DNA of 22,462 nt, from positions 1-22,462 of the forward strand of contig CAZSIB010000015.1 in assembly GCA_964607245.1 (NCBI GenBank). The letters run 5' to 3'. Within the stretch, counting starts at the first letter, position 1. The number at the start of each line of letters is the position of its first letter. Source of the stretch: CAZLPZ01 sp964607245 (lineage in GTDB: Bacteria; Pseudomonadota; Alphaproteobacteria; Micavibrionales; Micavibrionaceae). The notes below the pieces were generated by a model. The model ran no database searches. It was not told where the DNA came from and was given only the letters and a program-made list of their open reading frames with translations. Positions 1 to 6,682 of the stretch are shown here, piece by piece. The translations under genes were made by a program, and so were the position numbers.

Positions 1-353
1 ATCAACATTTGCCGATTTATAAACAGACTTATGATGTTCTGTTGCGGACGATGGTGGCCACCAAGGATTTTCCCCGTGAATATAAGTTTACGTTGGGACA
101 GAAATTAAAAGATGAGTTGATTGAGTTGGTGGTACTGATTTACCGAGCCAACAGTGCCAAGGACAAACGCCAACATATTCAATCGATATTAGAACGGGTG
201 CAGGCGATCCAGTTATTGATGCGCTTGTCACACGACATGAAGATATTACCGCGCCGCCACTATGCGGCGCTCTCGGAAATGACCGAGAACCTGGCTAAAC
301 AAGCCCAGGGTTGGTTGACGAGTTCGGGAAAGGGGATGCTTGAACGCGAATAG
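1..353 (+). CDS. avd: Avd-like accessory protein of a DGR (5' end cut by window edge)
   Basis: Small helical basic protein of the Avd / four-helix-bundle (23S rRNA intervening-protein-like) family. In known DGRs Avd forms a pentameric barrel that binds the reverse transcriptase and template RNA and is needed for mutagenic retrohoming. The visible part starts LPIYKQTYDVLLRT and contains the family hallmarks FPREYKFTLGQKLKDE (about residues 20-36) and LIYRANSAKDKR (about 42-54), then two more helices and GWLTSSGKG before the stop. The frame is open to base 1 (Gln-His before the Leu at 9), so only a few N-terminal codons, including the true start, lie outside; the TTG at 9 is unlikely to be the start. 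It sits just before the candidate template repeat on the same strand and near a DGR-type RT, which supports the call. Family assignment is from sequence pattern only. Confidence 0.85.
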   Translation, partial: QHLPIYKQTYDVLLRTMVATKDFPREYKFTLGQKLKDELIELVVLIYRANSAKDKRQHIQSILERVQAIQLLMRLSHDMKILPRRHYAALSEMTENLAKQAQGWLTSSGKGMLERE

Positions 354-476
354 GTCATGGCCTATTCCGGTGTGCATATTCAGCTCGGATGGTGGCGGTA
401 TTTTTATCTGAATGGGTAAAATACCAAAGAAGAGATCGAACCGTTCTTGTTTTTGAGCGGGACGGTTGAAGGCGGG

Positions 477-495
477 GCGTAGGTTCTTCCTACGC
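477..495. repeat. Perfect 7-bp hairpin upstream of the candidate template repeat
   Basis: GCGTAGG (477-483) and CCTACGC (489-495) pair perfectly around the 5-base loop TTCTT. There is no T-run after it, so it is not an intrinsic terminator on either strand. It lies between avd and the candidate template repeat, about 30 bases before the repeat. Stable hairpins are known near DGR variable repeats and in template RNAs; a role here is inference. Confidence 0.6.
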
Positions 496-526
496 GTCGA
501 CCATGAGATCACCATCGACACAGCTA

Positions 527-675
527 GGCTCCGACAACGCCCATTGGTACTGGTCGGCTACGGAGCACCGTGACAACCCGTCGAACGTGTATGACGTGGA
601 CTTCACGGACGGCGACGATGACTGGGATCATAAGGACAACAACGATTTGTCGTCCCGCCCAGTCCGCGCGGAGTT
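527..675 (+). repeat. Candidate DGR template repeat (TR)
   Basis: The plus strand reads as an isolated protein tail with WYWSATEHRDNPSNVYDVDF (about 542-603), then a D/N-rich run and SSRPVRAE at the end. This is the usual shape of the variable C-terminus of DGR target proteins of the DUF1566/lectin-like type (YWSSTE, then NVxF, then RPVR). Adenines cluster in GAC and AAC codons, as expected of an adenine-mutagenised template. No N-terminal domain precedes it: there are only about 150 bases between avd and this point, so it is more likely a template than a variable repeat in a target gene. The GC-rich end (CGCCCAGTCCGCGCGGAG, about 655-672) fits an initiation region at the 3' side. The paired variable repeat is not in the window, so the boundaries are approximate. 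It lies on the same strand as avd and opposite the RT. Confidence 0.6.
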
Positions 676-699
676 GGAATCCCCTTTCTCGATCTTTTT

Positions 700-1873
700 T
701 CAGGTGGTGGGCTTGATTTTTGTGCACTCGGCGTCCGAGAGCAAGAATAGGCTTTCGACACGTTTACAGATCTTTTTCCGGGCGTTGTATCCGCTGACCT
801 GCCGCAACATTCCCAGATAACTGTTCACACCCTCAGAAAGGTTTTTCAAACTTTCTGGGTCAATCGGTGCGCCTTTCCGTTCCCAGGCGCGAATTTTCTG
901 TTTGCAATGATCGACCGTAGCCTGACGTAAGTAGGTTCGGCCTGGTTTGATAATAAATCCGGTAAAATCGATACCCTTGTCCGCCAGATTGAGGTGCTTT
1001 TTCTTGTGATGCAGGTGCAGGAATAGTTTGTCCTGTAGAAATTGTAAAAGTCTTAGCCCCTGTTCCTATAGCTACNNNNNNNNNNAATTGATCAATCTGA
1101 GTATACCAATCGTTCAGAACATCCTGGTCTTCATGGAATAAGATCATGTCATCGACATAGCGGCCATAGTAATGGGCTTTGAGTTTGTGTTTCACGAATT
1201 GATCCAGCGGATTCATATACACGTTGGCAAAGAACTGGCTGGTCAGGTTGCCAATAGGAAGGCCTTTGTTCGGCCCAGCATGAAACAGGCTTTTGCGCCG
1301 TGGGACTTGATCAAATAGAGTTTTGGGTGATCGTGCCTGAAAATTGGTGGTCGGGTCATGCAAGGCAACTTGACGAATAAGGGCACGCAACCAATCTTCG
1401 TGAACATATTTGAGGGTGAGATCAAGTAAAAGCGGGCGGTCAATGGCATTGAAGAAATTGGCGACATCGGCCTTAAGTACATAAGCAGGTCGCGACCAAT
1501 TGTGCGTGATCGACCGCGCAAATCCTGAGACACGGCGCATCCCGTCATGGGTCCCACGTCCAGGGACACAAGCGTAATTGTCCCGAATAAAGCGACGATG
1601 AAAGCGATCAAAGACGGCGTTGTAAATCAGGTGGTGGACTACCCGATCCCGAAAATCAGCGGCCCAAACTTCGCGGATCTTTGGGCGCATGACGACAAAG
1701 GCAATACTGCGACCAATCTGATAACTGCCACTCGCCAGGTCATGGTACAGATCAACCAGATTTTGTTCGAGATCCGCTTCAAATTTCAGCTGATTGATCG
1801 TGTTGCGTTTGGATCGCCGACAATCGAAATAAGCATCAAATACAGCGTCGATGGTGAGGATGGCGGTTTCCAT
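700..1873 (-). CDS. DGR-type reverse transcriptase (interrupted by an assembly join)
   Basis: RNA-templated DNA polymerase that copies the template repeat with adenine errors. Visible RT blocks in order: DRVVHHLIYNAVFDRF, YVLKADVANFFNAID (first catalytic Asp), GLPIGNLTSQFFANVY and YYGRYVDDMILF (catalytic YVDD). The IGNxTSQ form of motif 4 is typical of DGR RTs and differs from the QGxxxSP of retrons and group II introns. After the 10-N join the protein continues in another frame as FLQDKLFLHLHHKK, GIDFTGFIIKPGRTYLRQ and a basic thumb-like end, stopping at 700; the merged length of about 375 aa is normal for the family. The start is the ATG at 1873, seven bases after AGGAGG; the GTG at 1879 is too close to the ribosome site. 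The gene for a small unidentified protein lies 12 bases upstream. Confidence 0.9.
1076..1085. other. Assembly join (10 N) inside the RT gene
   Basis: Ten unknown bases. AATTG occurs on both flanks (1040-1044 and 1086-1090). Collapsing the copies removes 46 bases, restores the frame and gives QIDQ followed by FLQDKL, with the normal spacing between YVDD and GIDF. The join is therefore probably an artefact of contig ends rather than missing sequence. Confidence 0.9.
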
Positions 1874-1885
1874 GGCCACCCCTCC

Positions 1886-2179
1886 TTAAAATCGAGGTTC
1901 GGATTTTCCCAATCGTGTGTGATAGATTTTGAGGAGCTCCCATCCCTCGTTTAAAAGATGGGTCATTCTGTCGGGGCTGATGGTCCCCTGAAGGTAAAGC
2001 GTGCAAAGCGCAGGGGGATGATCCGGTAAGATGTCATCTGCACACTGCATGATCATCAAGGGTGCGGCCAGGTGGGTGACGTATAGGCTGTTGGTCGTCA
2101 GACCTGTGCCGACCATCCATTGATCAGGGATGAGAGCACTGTTTTCAATTTCTGTATTGATGATCGTTTTTTCTGACAT
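1886..2179 (-). CDS. Small unidentified protein co-transcribed with the RT
   Basis: About 97 residues, starting MSEKTIINTEIENSALIPDQ and ending YHTRLGKSEPRF. I do not recognise the family. It has a hydrophobic middle (YVTHLAAPLMIMQ) and two Cys, no signal peptide and no obvious DNA-binding motif. The ATG at 2179 has GGGAGGG at a normal distance; the GTG at 2188 abuts that site and is rejected. The stop is 12 bases before the RT start, so the two are almost certainly one operon behind the promoter at 2232-2261. Position suggests a DGR accessory protein or a regulator of RT expression; both are inference. Confidence 0.75.
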   Translation of the reverse strand: MSEKTIINTEIENSALIPDQWMVGTGLTTNSLYVTHLAAPLMIMQCADDILPDHPPALCTLYLQGTISPDRMTHLLNEGWELLKIYHTRLGKSEPRF

Positions 2180-2231
2180 ATCCCACACCCTCCCGTTCCG
2201 TGCACCGCCGAATCACTATTTCTATAATGTA

Positions 2232-2261
2232 ATTAGACCAGAATATGGGCGCTGTTTTCAA
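2232..2261 (-). promoter_or_regulatory. Candidate sigma-70 promoter for the small gene and RT
   Basis: On the minus strand TTGAAA (2261-2256) and TCTAAT (2237-2232) are 18 bases apart, each one mismatch from consensus. It lies about 50 bases upstream of the start at 2179. Confidence 0.5.
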
Positions 2262-2278
2262 TAATATGGTAATATTAT
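2261..2278. promoter_or_regulatory. Palindrome in the divergent intergenic region
   Basis: ATAATAT, GGTA, ATATTAT: a perfect 7-bp inverted repeat with a 4-base centre. It touches the candidate -35 box of the RT operon and lies upstream of the divergent plus-strand gene, a position suited to an operator controlling either direction. It is AT-rich, so chance cannot be excluded. Confidence 0.4.
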
Positions 2279-2336
2279 CACAGGTATGGATGTGGATAAC
2301 TTTTGTAAGTTTGGAAAAACTGGTGTATTCAAAATC

Positions 2337-2741
2337 ATGAGTATCAATCTGGATAAAATAATCGCTTCACAACTTGCAAAAACACTCACGGCCATGTGCG
2401 TGCGCCATACCTTGATTGAAGAGATTCATGCCGGAAAATCCCCGGTTACCAAAACAGGCGATTATTCTGACGTCAAAGTGATCGATGCTGAGGGTCGGGA
2501 AATTTCCTGGAACGACGCGTCACGCATTTCTGATGATGAAATGAAAATCCTCATGAAGAGCATCGTCAATCGCCTGTACACCTTTTTCATCCAAGAGGAA
2601 GACCCGCGCTTTCTGAAGCAGGTGAATTATTTTACCGCTGTTGCCAATAAGTGGGATGCACCAGAGCCGGAGATTGATCCGAGGTTGGATTGTACGAAAG
2701 AAAGTCTCGAGCTTTCCCTTAATAAGAACCATCCTTATTAA
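2337..2741 (+). CDS. Unidentified protein of the accessory region
   Basis: About 134 residues from the ATG at 2337 (MSINLDKIIASQLAKTL); an ATG at 2286 would add 17 residues, and neither start has a good ribosome site. The protein is soluble, mixed alpha/beta by appearance, with recognisable stretches KVIDAEGREISWNDASRISD and LKQVNYFTAVANKWDAPEPE, and no signal peptide or membrane span. I cannot assign a family. It diverges from the RT operon across a short AT-rich region with a palindrome, and its stop codon lies inside a strong hairpin. A mobile-element hypothetical protein is the likely category. Confidence 0.65.
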   Translation: MSINLDKIIASQLAKTLTAMCVRHTLIEEIHAGKSPVTKTGDYSDVKVIDAEGREISWNDASRISDDEMKILMKSIVNRLYTFFIQEEDPRFLKQVNYFTAVANKWDAPEPEIDPRLDCTKESLELSLNKNHPY

Positions 2742-2743
2742 GG
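2717..2743 (+). terminator. 10-bp stem-loop spanning the stop codon
   Basis: CCTTAATAAG (2717-2726) pairs perfectly with CTTATTAAGG (2734-2743) around a 7-base loop. The second arm contains the TAA stop of the preceding gene. Only TTTG follows, so it is a weak intrinsic terminator at best, but it could end transcription or protect the mRNA 3' end. Confidence 0.45.
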
Positions 2744-3028
2744 TTTGCGGCTGTATCCATTCATAAGCACCCATAAACATACCCATTTACACCTAATTAT
2801 TCAGGCCTTTGGTTCAATTACCGTGTTGGGATTTGAACTGGCGGCAGTCGACTTATTCGCTTGATAATTCTGTCTATTAGAGCATTCATGCGTATGTACG
2901 GTTCAGGGTTGCTATTGCCTCTTTTCTACCTTGCCAAAAAATCTCCTTCATTATCGTCGGTTTCCTTTCCACCCGCATACCAGTGAGACGGGTGCATTGC
3001 GCGCTCGCTGGTCACATAGGAGGATTTT
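2742..3028. other. Non-coding stretch before the DUF2924 gene
   Basis: I see no gene here. Near the right end, CCAGTGAG (2980-2987) and CTCGCTGG (3004-3011) form an 8-bp inverted repeat with one G-T pair, just before the ribosome site AGGAGGA (about 3018-3024) of the next gene. It could be an operator or a leader hairpin. Confidence 0.4.
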
Positions 3029-3586
3029 ATGGATATCGAGAGCAAGAACGGAGCGGGGAACGATGGGCAAAGCCAGCTGGCACAATGGCTGCAGACCCTG
3101 AATTTTTTGGAGGCCACACCCAATGAAGCCCATGAGGATGATACGATTTATCTGATTAAGCAGTATGCGCGGCTGCAGATTTCATCGCTGAAACAGTTAC
3201 GGCGGGATTACCAGGAGATGCTTGGAAAAGTTTGTCCCGATAAAATGACGCGCAACCAAATCATTCTGGAGCTGCTCGGGCATATTCAGGAGGAGCTTTA
3301 CAAGACGCTGGATCCGCACACCATTCCCAATCACATGACTGGTATCGATTTTAACGAGGATGTGATGAAGCATTGTTCGCGTGGCCGCGCAACCCGTTTA
3401 AAGGAGGGAACGGTTATCGAGCGGAACTATAATGGGGAGACCTATGTTGTTTACTGTCGAAAAGGCTATTACGAATATCAGCAAAAGCAGTACAACAGCC
3501 TGACAAAGATCGCGACTGAGATTGTGGGGTTCAAATTTTCTGGCCCTGCCTTTTTCAGTCGTAAGGCAAGGATGTATTCGCTTTGA
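3029..3586 (+). CDS. DUF2924 family protein
   Basis: 185 residues. The C-terminal part (about 120-180) matches the DUF2924 pattern: GRATRLKEGTVIERNYNGE, then VVYCRKGYYEY, NSLTKIATEIVGFKFSGPAF and FFSRK. DUF2924 proteins are common in phages and integrative elements of Alphaproteobacteria, often beside recombinase genes; their biochemical role is not established. The N-terminal half is helical (IKQYARLQISSLKQLRRDYQ) and carries the other part of the family pattern. The start ATG is well supported by AGGAGGA a few bases upstream. It is followed by an intrinsic terminator and stands as a single-gene unit. It supports reading this region as a mobile element. Confidence 0.85.
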   Translation: MDIESKNGAGNDGQSQLAQWLQTLNFLEATPNEAHEDDTIYLIKQYARLQISSLKQLRRDYQEMLGKVCPDKMTRNQIILELLGHIQEELYKTLDPHTIPNHMTGIDFNEDVMKHCSRGRATRLKEGTVIERNYNGETYVVYCRKGYYEYQQKQYNSLTKIATEIVGFKFSGPAFFSRKARMYSL

Positions 3587-3610
3587 GATTTTGAAAATTA
3601 CCGCTTATTC

Positions 3611-3634
3611 AGCCCCCGTTGTGGGGCTATTTTT
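3611..3634 (+). terminator. Rho-independent terminator after the DUF2924 gene
   Basis: AGCCCC (3611-3616) and GGGGCT (3623-3628) pair around CGTTGT, followed by ATTTTTG. It starts about 25 bases after the DUF2924 stop codon. Confidence 0.8.
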
Positions 3635-3905
3635 GTGGTGAACAGTTTGTAAAAACCACAATTACATGCAAAAAGAGGATAATCAGCATAAGTTCTTGAA
3701 TCGCGGGGTGGCATACACAACCAATCTTACTTCCTAGACAGTCCTAAATCTTCCTTAAACATCTGATTTATAAAGAAAAATCAGTGTTCTGGTGTCCGAG
3801 GTCTTCCGGCTTTGTACCCCCACTTCCAAAAATTTTTAGGGTACAGTATAGGGTATATGAGTTCAATTTACGCTCTGTACCCTAAAAACGTGGAAGAACG
3901 CTGGT
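3635..3905. other. Integrase upstream region with GGGTAC repeats
   Basis: No gene. The right end carries a perfect 14-bp inverted repeat, TTTTTAGGGTACAG (3833-3846) and its complement CTGTACCCTAAAAA (3875-3888), with an additional GTACCC at 3814-3819 and a degenerate GGGTAT at 3851-3856. Clusters like this upstream of P4-type integrase genes are usually binding sites for the integrase or its excisionase/repressor. The rest is AT-rich with no feature I can name; I could not identify an att core. Confidence 0.55.
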
Positions 3906-4721
3906 ATGCCTAGGATAAACAGGAAGCTGACAGAAGCTGAAATCAAAAATGCCAAGCCCAAGGCGAAAGCCTACAAAGTCTATGATGAGGGTGGCCTGTA
4001 CCTCCTTGTTCGGCCAACAGGGACCAAAGTCTGGCAATTCCCATATCGTTTGGACGATAAATACAACACCTTCACCATCGGCCAGTACCCTGAAATAGGC
4101 TCCGCTGAGGCCAGGAAACGCCGCGATGAAGCCAAAACCCTTATTAGGGAGGGGCATGACCCCAACCGCGCCAAGGAAGCCCGACGCCGCGAAAATATCG
4201 GCATCAAGGAAAAGACCTTCGAGTTCCTGGCGAGGGAGTGGTTTCTTAAACAAACCTGGGTTCCAAAGCACCGTAAGAATATCGAGCGCACGTTCGAGAA
4301 AGATGTGTTCCCCGTTATCGGCGATCTGCAAATCGATAAAATCACCCCGCGCGATATCATATCTATCATTGAGGATAGGCCATATCTTAAGCATCCTGAA
4401 TGGGAAGAGCGCATTAATCCATCTGGAGTTTTCAAGGCAGTATTAGAGAATGCGCAGCAGGATGTTATCCTCCTTGTTTCTGGCATTCTTTTGGGATGGT
4501 TCCTTTCCAAGAAAAATGAAACAGATTTCCCTGCAGAAGTATCTGGAAAGATTATTCAACAGGCATTCCGGGGAAATATACGTGGACTTTTTATCTGTCT
4601 GCTTCGTATTTTATCAAGTGGGGATCGGTTTAGAGATGATGGGTACGCAGGAACGTTAGACGAGTTTATACGCTTATTTGATCAAATGACAGAGCGCGAT
4701 GTCATTCCGGGTAGGGTGTAG
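3906..4721 (+). pseudogene. Truncated P4-type tyrosine integrase running into unrelated sequence
   Basis: Residues 1-95 are the arm-binding (DUF4102) domain (KLTEAEIKNAKPKAKAYKVY, GGLYLLVRPTGTKVWQFPYR, TIGQYPEIGSAEARKRRDEA). Residues 105-158 are the core-binding SAM-like domain (TFEFLAREWFLKQTW, HRKNIERTFEKDVFPVIGDL, DIISIIEDR). Family members then have a catalytic domain of about 200 residues with R, HxxR, H/W and Y; all of it is missing. From about residue 160 (near 4385) the frame continues into something else, with a hydrophobic segment DVILLVSGILLGWFL and no resemblance to recombinases, to a stop at 4719-4721. The start ATG has GGAAG upstream and follows the GGGTAC repeats. It cannot recombine DNA as it stands. 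The tail may belong to the next frame (see the 4895-5458 gene). Confidence 0.8.
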
Positions 4722-4894
4722 ACCCGCAAAGATTAGATGAGATTGAGAATGCTGCGTGTGAAAAAGGATTTAGTCCAAAAACCGGAAAATTTCCTCTTTA
4801 TCTTTTTGAAGAAATTTTAACCACTAAAGAACAGCTTTCATCATTTACGAACCGCCATGACCGCCATGAGCGAGGAAGTCTAACAAATCCTTTA

Positions 4895-5458
4895 ATGGAT
4901 CAACCTGTATCAAACGAGAAATCATGGTGGTCTAGTACGATTTCTGATTATGTGGCCGGAGTTGTTCTTGGTGATGTTCTTAGGCAGTCCGAAAAAACAC
5001 AAGCCCTTGCGCCGGATGGCATTGCTTATTGGCAGGCAATCACAAATTTCATGGGCAACAATGAAAGTTCACATATTTTGGTTGTTAGTGGGCGTGGTGA
5101 CCCGGAGTGGCTTCGTGAATGGGAATGGGGAACACATAGAAATGACAGCAACCCGTTGCCGAGTGGTGTTACCTTATGGAGATCAGAAGATTATAAAGAC
5201 AAACGAGGATATCGCTTCAACTTGAACTCATTGCCGGTATTTCAGGCAGGTATCAAGAATGGCCATTCTTTCTTGCTTCCTAAGGATGCTTTTAAGAGGC
5301 TTGAATTTACCATTTTTGATAATAGCAAGACGGTTAAGGCAGAGGTTGAGGCTATACCCGATGATCCTTGGCATGTTGTTCTAAAATTGACGTGGGCTAG
5401 ACGCGTGAGTGTTGGTACTAATCCAATATTAGAAATAATTTCTTCAGAAGAGCTTTAA
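4895..5458 (+). CDS. Unidentified protein, probably the 3' part of a frameshifted gene
   Basis: 187 residues from the first available ATG, but that ATG has no ribosome site and the same frame is open back to 4715 and reads as coding (DEIENAACEKGFSPKTGKFP, PLYLFEEILTTKEQLSSF). The preceding frame ends at 4721 within the same few bases, so a one-base slip near 4715-4720 (GGTAGGGTGTAGACCC) probably splits one gene of about 350 codons beginning near 4390. The product has KSWWSSTISDYVAGVVLGDV, ILVVSGRGDPEWLREWEWGT and a beta-rich end (HVVLKLTWARRVSVGTNPIL). I do not recognise the family. It lies 21 bases before an Mrr-like restriction gene fragment, so a defence role by association is possible but unproven. 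Confidence 0.6.
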   Translation: MDQPVSNEKSWWSSTISDYVAGVVLGDVLRQSEKTQALAPDGIAYWQAITNFMGNNESSHILVVSGRGDPEWLREWEWGTHRNDSNPLPSGVTLWRSEDYKDKRGYRFNLNSLPVFQAGIKNGHSFLLPKDAFKRLEFTIFDNSKTVKAEVEAIPDDPWHVVLKLTWARRVSVGTNPILEIISSEEL

Positions 5459-5479
5459 GATAAATCGAGAGGGTGAAGA

Positions 5480-5965
5480 ATGAAAAGCTATTACCGCGTT
5501 ATGTTGGGTAAGAAAAGTATGTACGCTGAGGAGTGCTTTAAGCATGGCTTCATTGGCGCGCATTTTGATATTGAGCAGGATCTCAAAAATAGTCTTCCTG
5601 ATAACTGGCGCGAATTTAATCACAAGTTCATTCCCGTCTTTCTTAAGCGTCACCCAGAAAAGAGCAAGGTTACCGCTGGTCTGGCCTGTGGTGCTTTGTG
5701 GACGATCTCGAAGGGAATTAAAAAAGGCGATATCGTCCTTTGCCCGAATGGTGAGGGCGGCTATCAGGTTGGCGAAATTACCGATGATTACACCTACGTA
5801 CCCGGTAACCTGCTCCCCCATAGACGCAAAGTGGCCTGGTATCCAAAACCAATAGATCGTTCGGCCATGAGCGAGGGGCTACAGAACTCAACAGGGTCGA
5901 TTGGGACGGTCAGCAACGTCACAAAGCATGCCAAAGAGATTGAGGCGTTGATTGCTGGCAATGCA
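5480..5965 (+). pseudogene. N-terminal fragment of an Mrr-like restriction endonuclease
   Basis: The first 160 or so residues match the EVE/PUA-like N-terminal half of Mrr-cat type restriction proteins as I remember them: YYRVMLGKKSMYAEECFKHG, FIGAHFDIEQDL, KSKVTAGLACGALWTI, KGDIVLCPNGEGGYQVGEI, and the conserved end SEGLQNSTGSIGTVSNVTKH. The family's nuclease domain (D, then ExK) should follow, but after about LIAGNA (near 5965) the sequence becomes the antisense of the convergent gene, and the open frame simply runs on to 6148 by chance. The nuclease half is therefore gone. The start ATG follows GAGGGTGAAG. Modified-base recognition is the known role of such N-terminal domains; no activity can be expected from this fragment. 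Confidence 0.7.
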
Positions 5966-6501
5966 AGCGCTTCTGTATCCCATATAGGCACAGGTGTCCG
6001 ATCCAGTCGATGGGTATCGACCGTCATTTGTCTAAGAATTTCCCGGCCCTCTATGTACTTCGTACCTTTTGGTGCATTAAAATCAATCGGCCACCACATC
6101 CCAGCTTTGGATAAATATTCGAGCACATCCATCTTCTCTGTGTACTGACTTTTTGTGTCCGTCATCACAACGTCGTCGTATTCAAAAAAATTACCCAGAA
6201 ATTCTAACGTTTCGATCAGCCGAATCTGGCGTGGAATACGAGCCCCAGCAGAAATATCTGGAAGTCGAGTGTCACTGTACAAATCATCCATCTCTTTCAT
6301 ATGACGTTCTGGGATAGATACCATGACATCCGCCATGGATCGGAATGGCCACGTCCCATCGGTCGTCGGCCATTTCGCCGAGAGTTCGTTACCGAACCTG
6401 GTCAAGAAATCGACGATGTCTTTCCCAACTTCGCTGGGTGTCCTCGCCTTAGAGACGTTCACGGCATCTGGAATAGACAGGGCATTGAAAGGAAGTGTCA
6501 T
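5965..6501 (-). pseudogene. Unidentified gene, 3' end lost at a junction with the Mrr fragment
   Basis: The minus-strand frame from the ATG at 6501 reads as a sensible soluble protein for about 178 residues (MTLPFNALSIPDAVNVSKAR, SEVGKDIVDFLTRFGNELSA, LIETLEFLGNFFEYDDVVMT, AGMWWPIDFNAPKGTKYIEG). From about 5965 down to the stop at 5794 it is only the antisense of the Mrr fragment. The two genes thus meet head-on with both 3' parts missing, which indicates a deletion or rearrangement. A good promoter lies upstream (6548-6577). I cannot assign a family; there is no signal peptide, membrane span or clear catalytic motif. Some annotators would keep the whole frame 5794-6501 as one gene. Confidence 0.55.
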
Positions 6502-6682
6502 GTTTGGCTTTCTCGTTTTTATATTATAGAAATGCTCTATGAATAATCATATACGAGACAGCCCACCCCTCTGTCAAGCTTTTATAGTTTAATTATGTAA
6601 TCACAAACGATCTTCCTGACTGATCCCTAAGATCAGAACCCTTGGGCCCAGCCCGGGTGCGGGACATAAAACGGAGCCGCCC
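6502..6682. other. Boundary between accessory DNA and the pilus cluster
   Basis: No gene beyond the promoter at 6548-6577. The inverted repeat CTGATC, CCTAA, GATCAG (6620-6636) lies 47 bases beyond the last pilus gene (stop at 6683, minus strand), but no T-run follows on either strand, so I do not call it a terminator. Composition shifts here from AT-rich to GC-richer sequence. Confidence 0.4.
6548..6577 (-). promoter_or_regulatory. Candidate sigma-70 promoter for the 6501 gene
   Basis: Minus-strand TTGACA (6577-6572, exact consensus) and TATATG (6553-6548) are separated by 18 bases, about 50 bases upstream of the ATG at 6501. Confidence 0.55.

Noticed and set aside
700..1873. Retron or group II intron RT
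   Set aside because: The motif is IGNxTSQ rather than QGxxxSP, there is no maturase or retron end domain, and Avd lies beside it.
1547..1954. Plus-strand open frame of 135 codons across the RT start
   Set aside because: It is antisense to the RT gene, which has clear catalytic motifs; the frame has no family resemblance or ribosome site.
2815..2875. tRNA-like T-arm (minus-strand TTCAAATC) near 2833-2840
   Set aside because: The flanking bases do not form a T-stem and no anticodon arm or acceptor stem can be built.
5966..6148. C-terminal part of the Mrr-like open frame
   Set aside because: It is antisense to the better-supported minus-strand gene and has no nuclease motif.
6600..6682. Terminator at the end of the pilus cluster
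   Set aside because: The inverted repeat CTGATC/GATCAG lacks a T-run on either strand and the GC-rich part forms no convincing stem.
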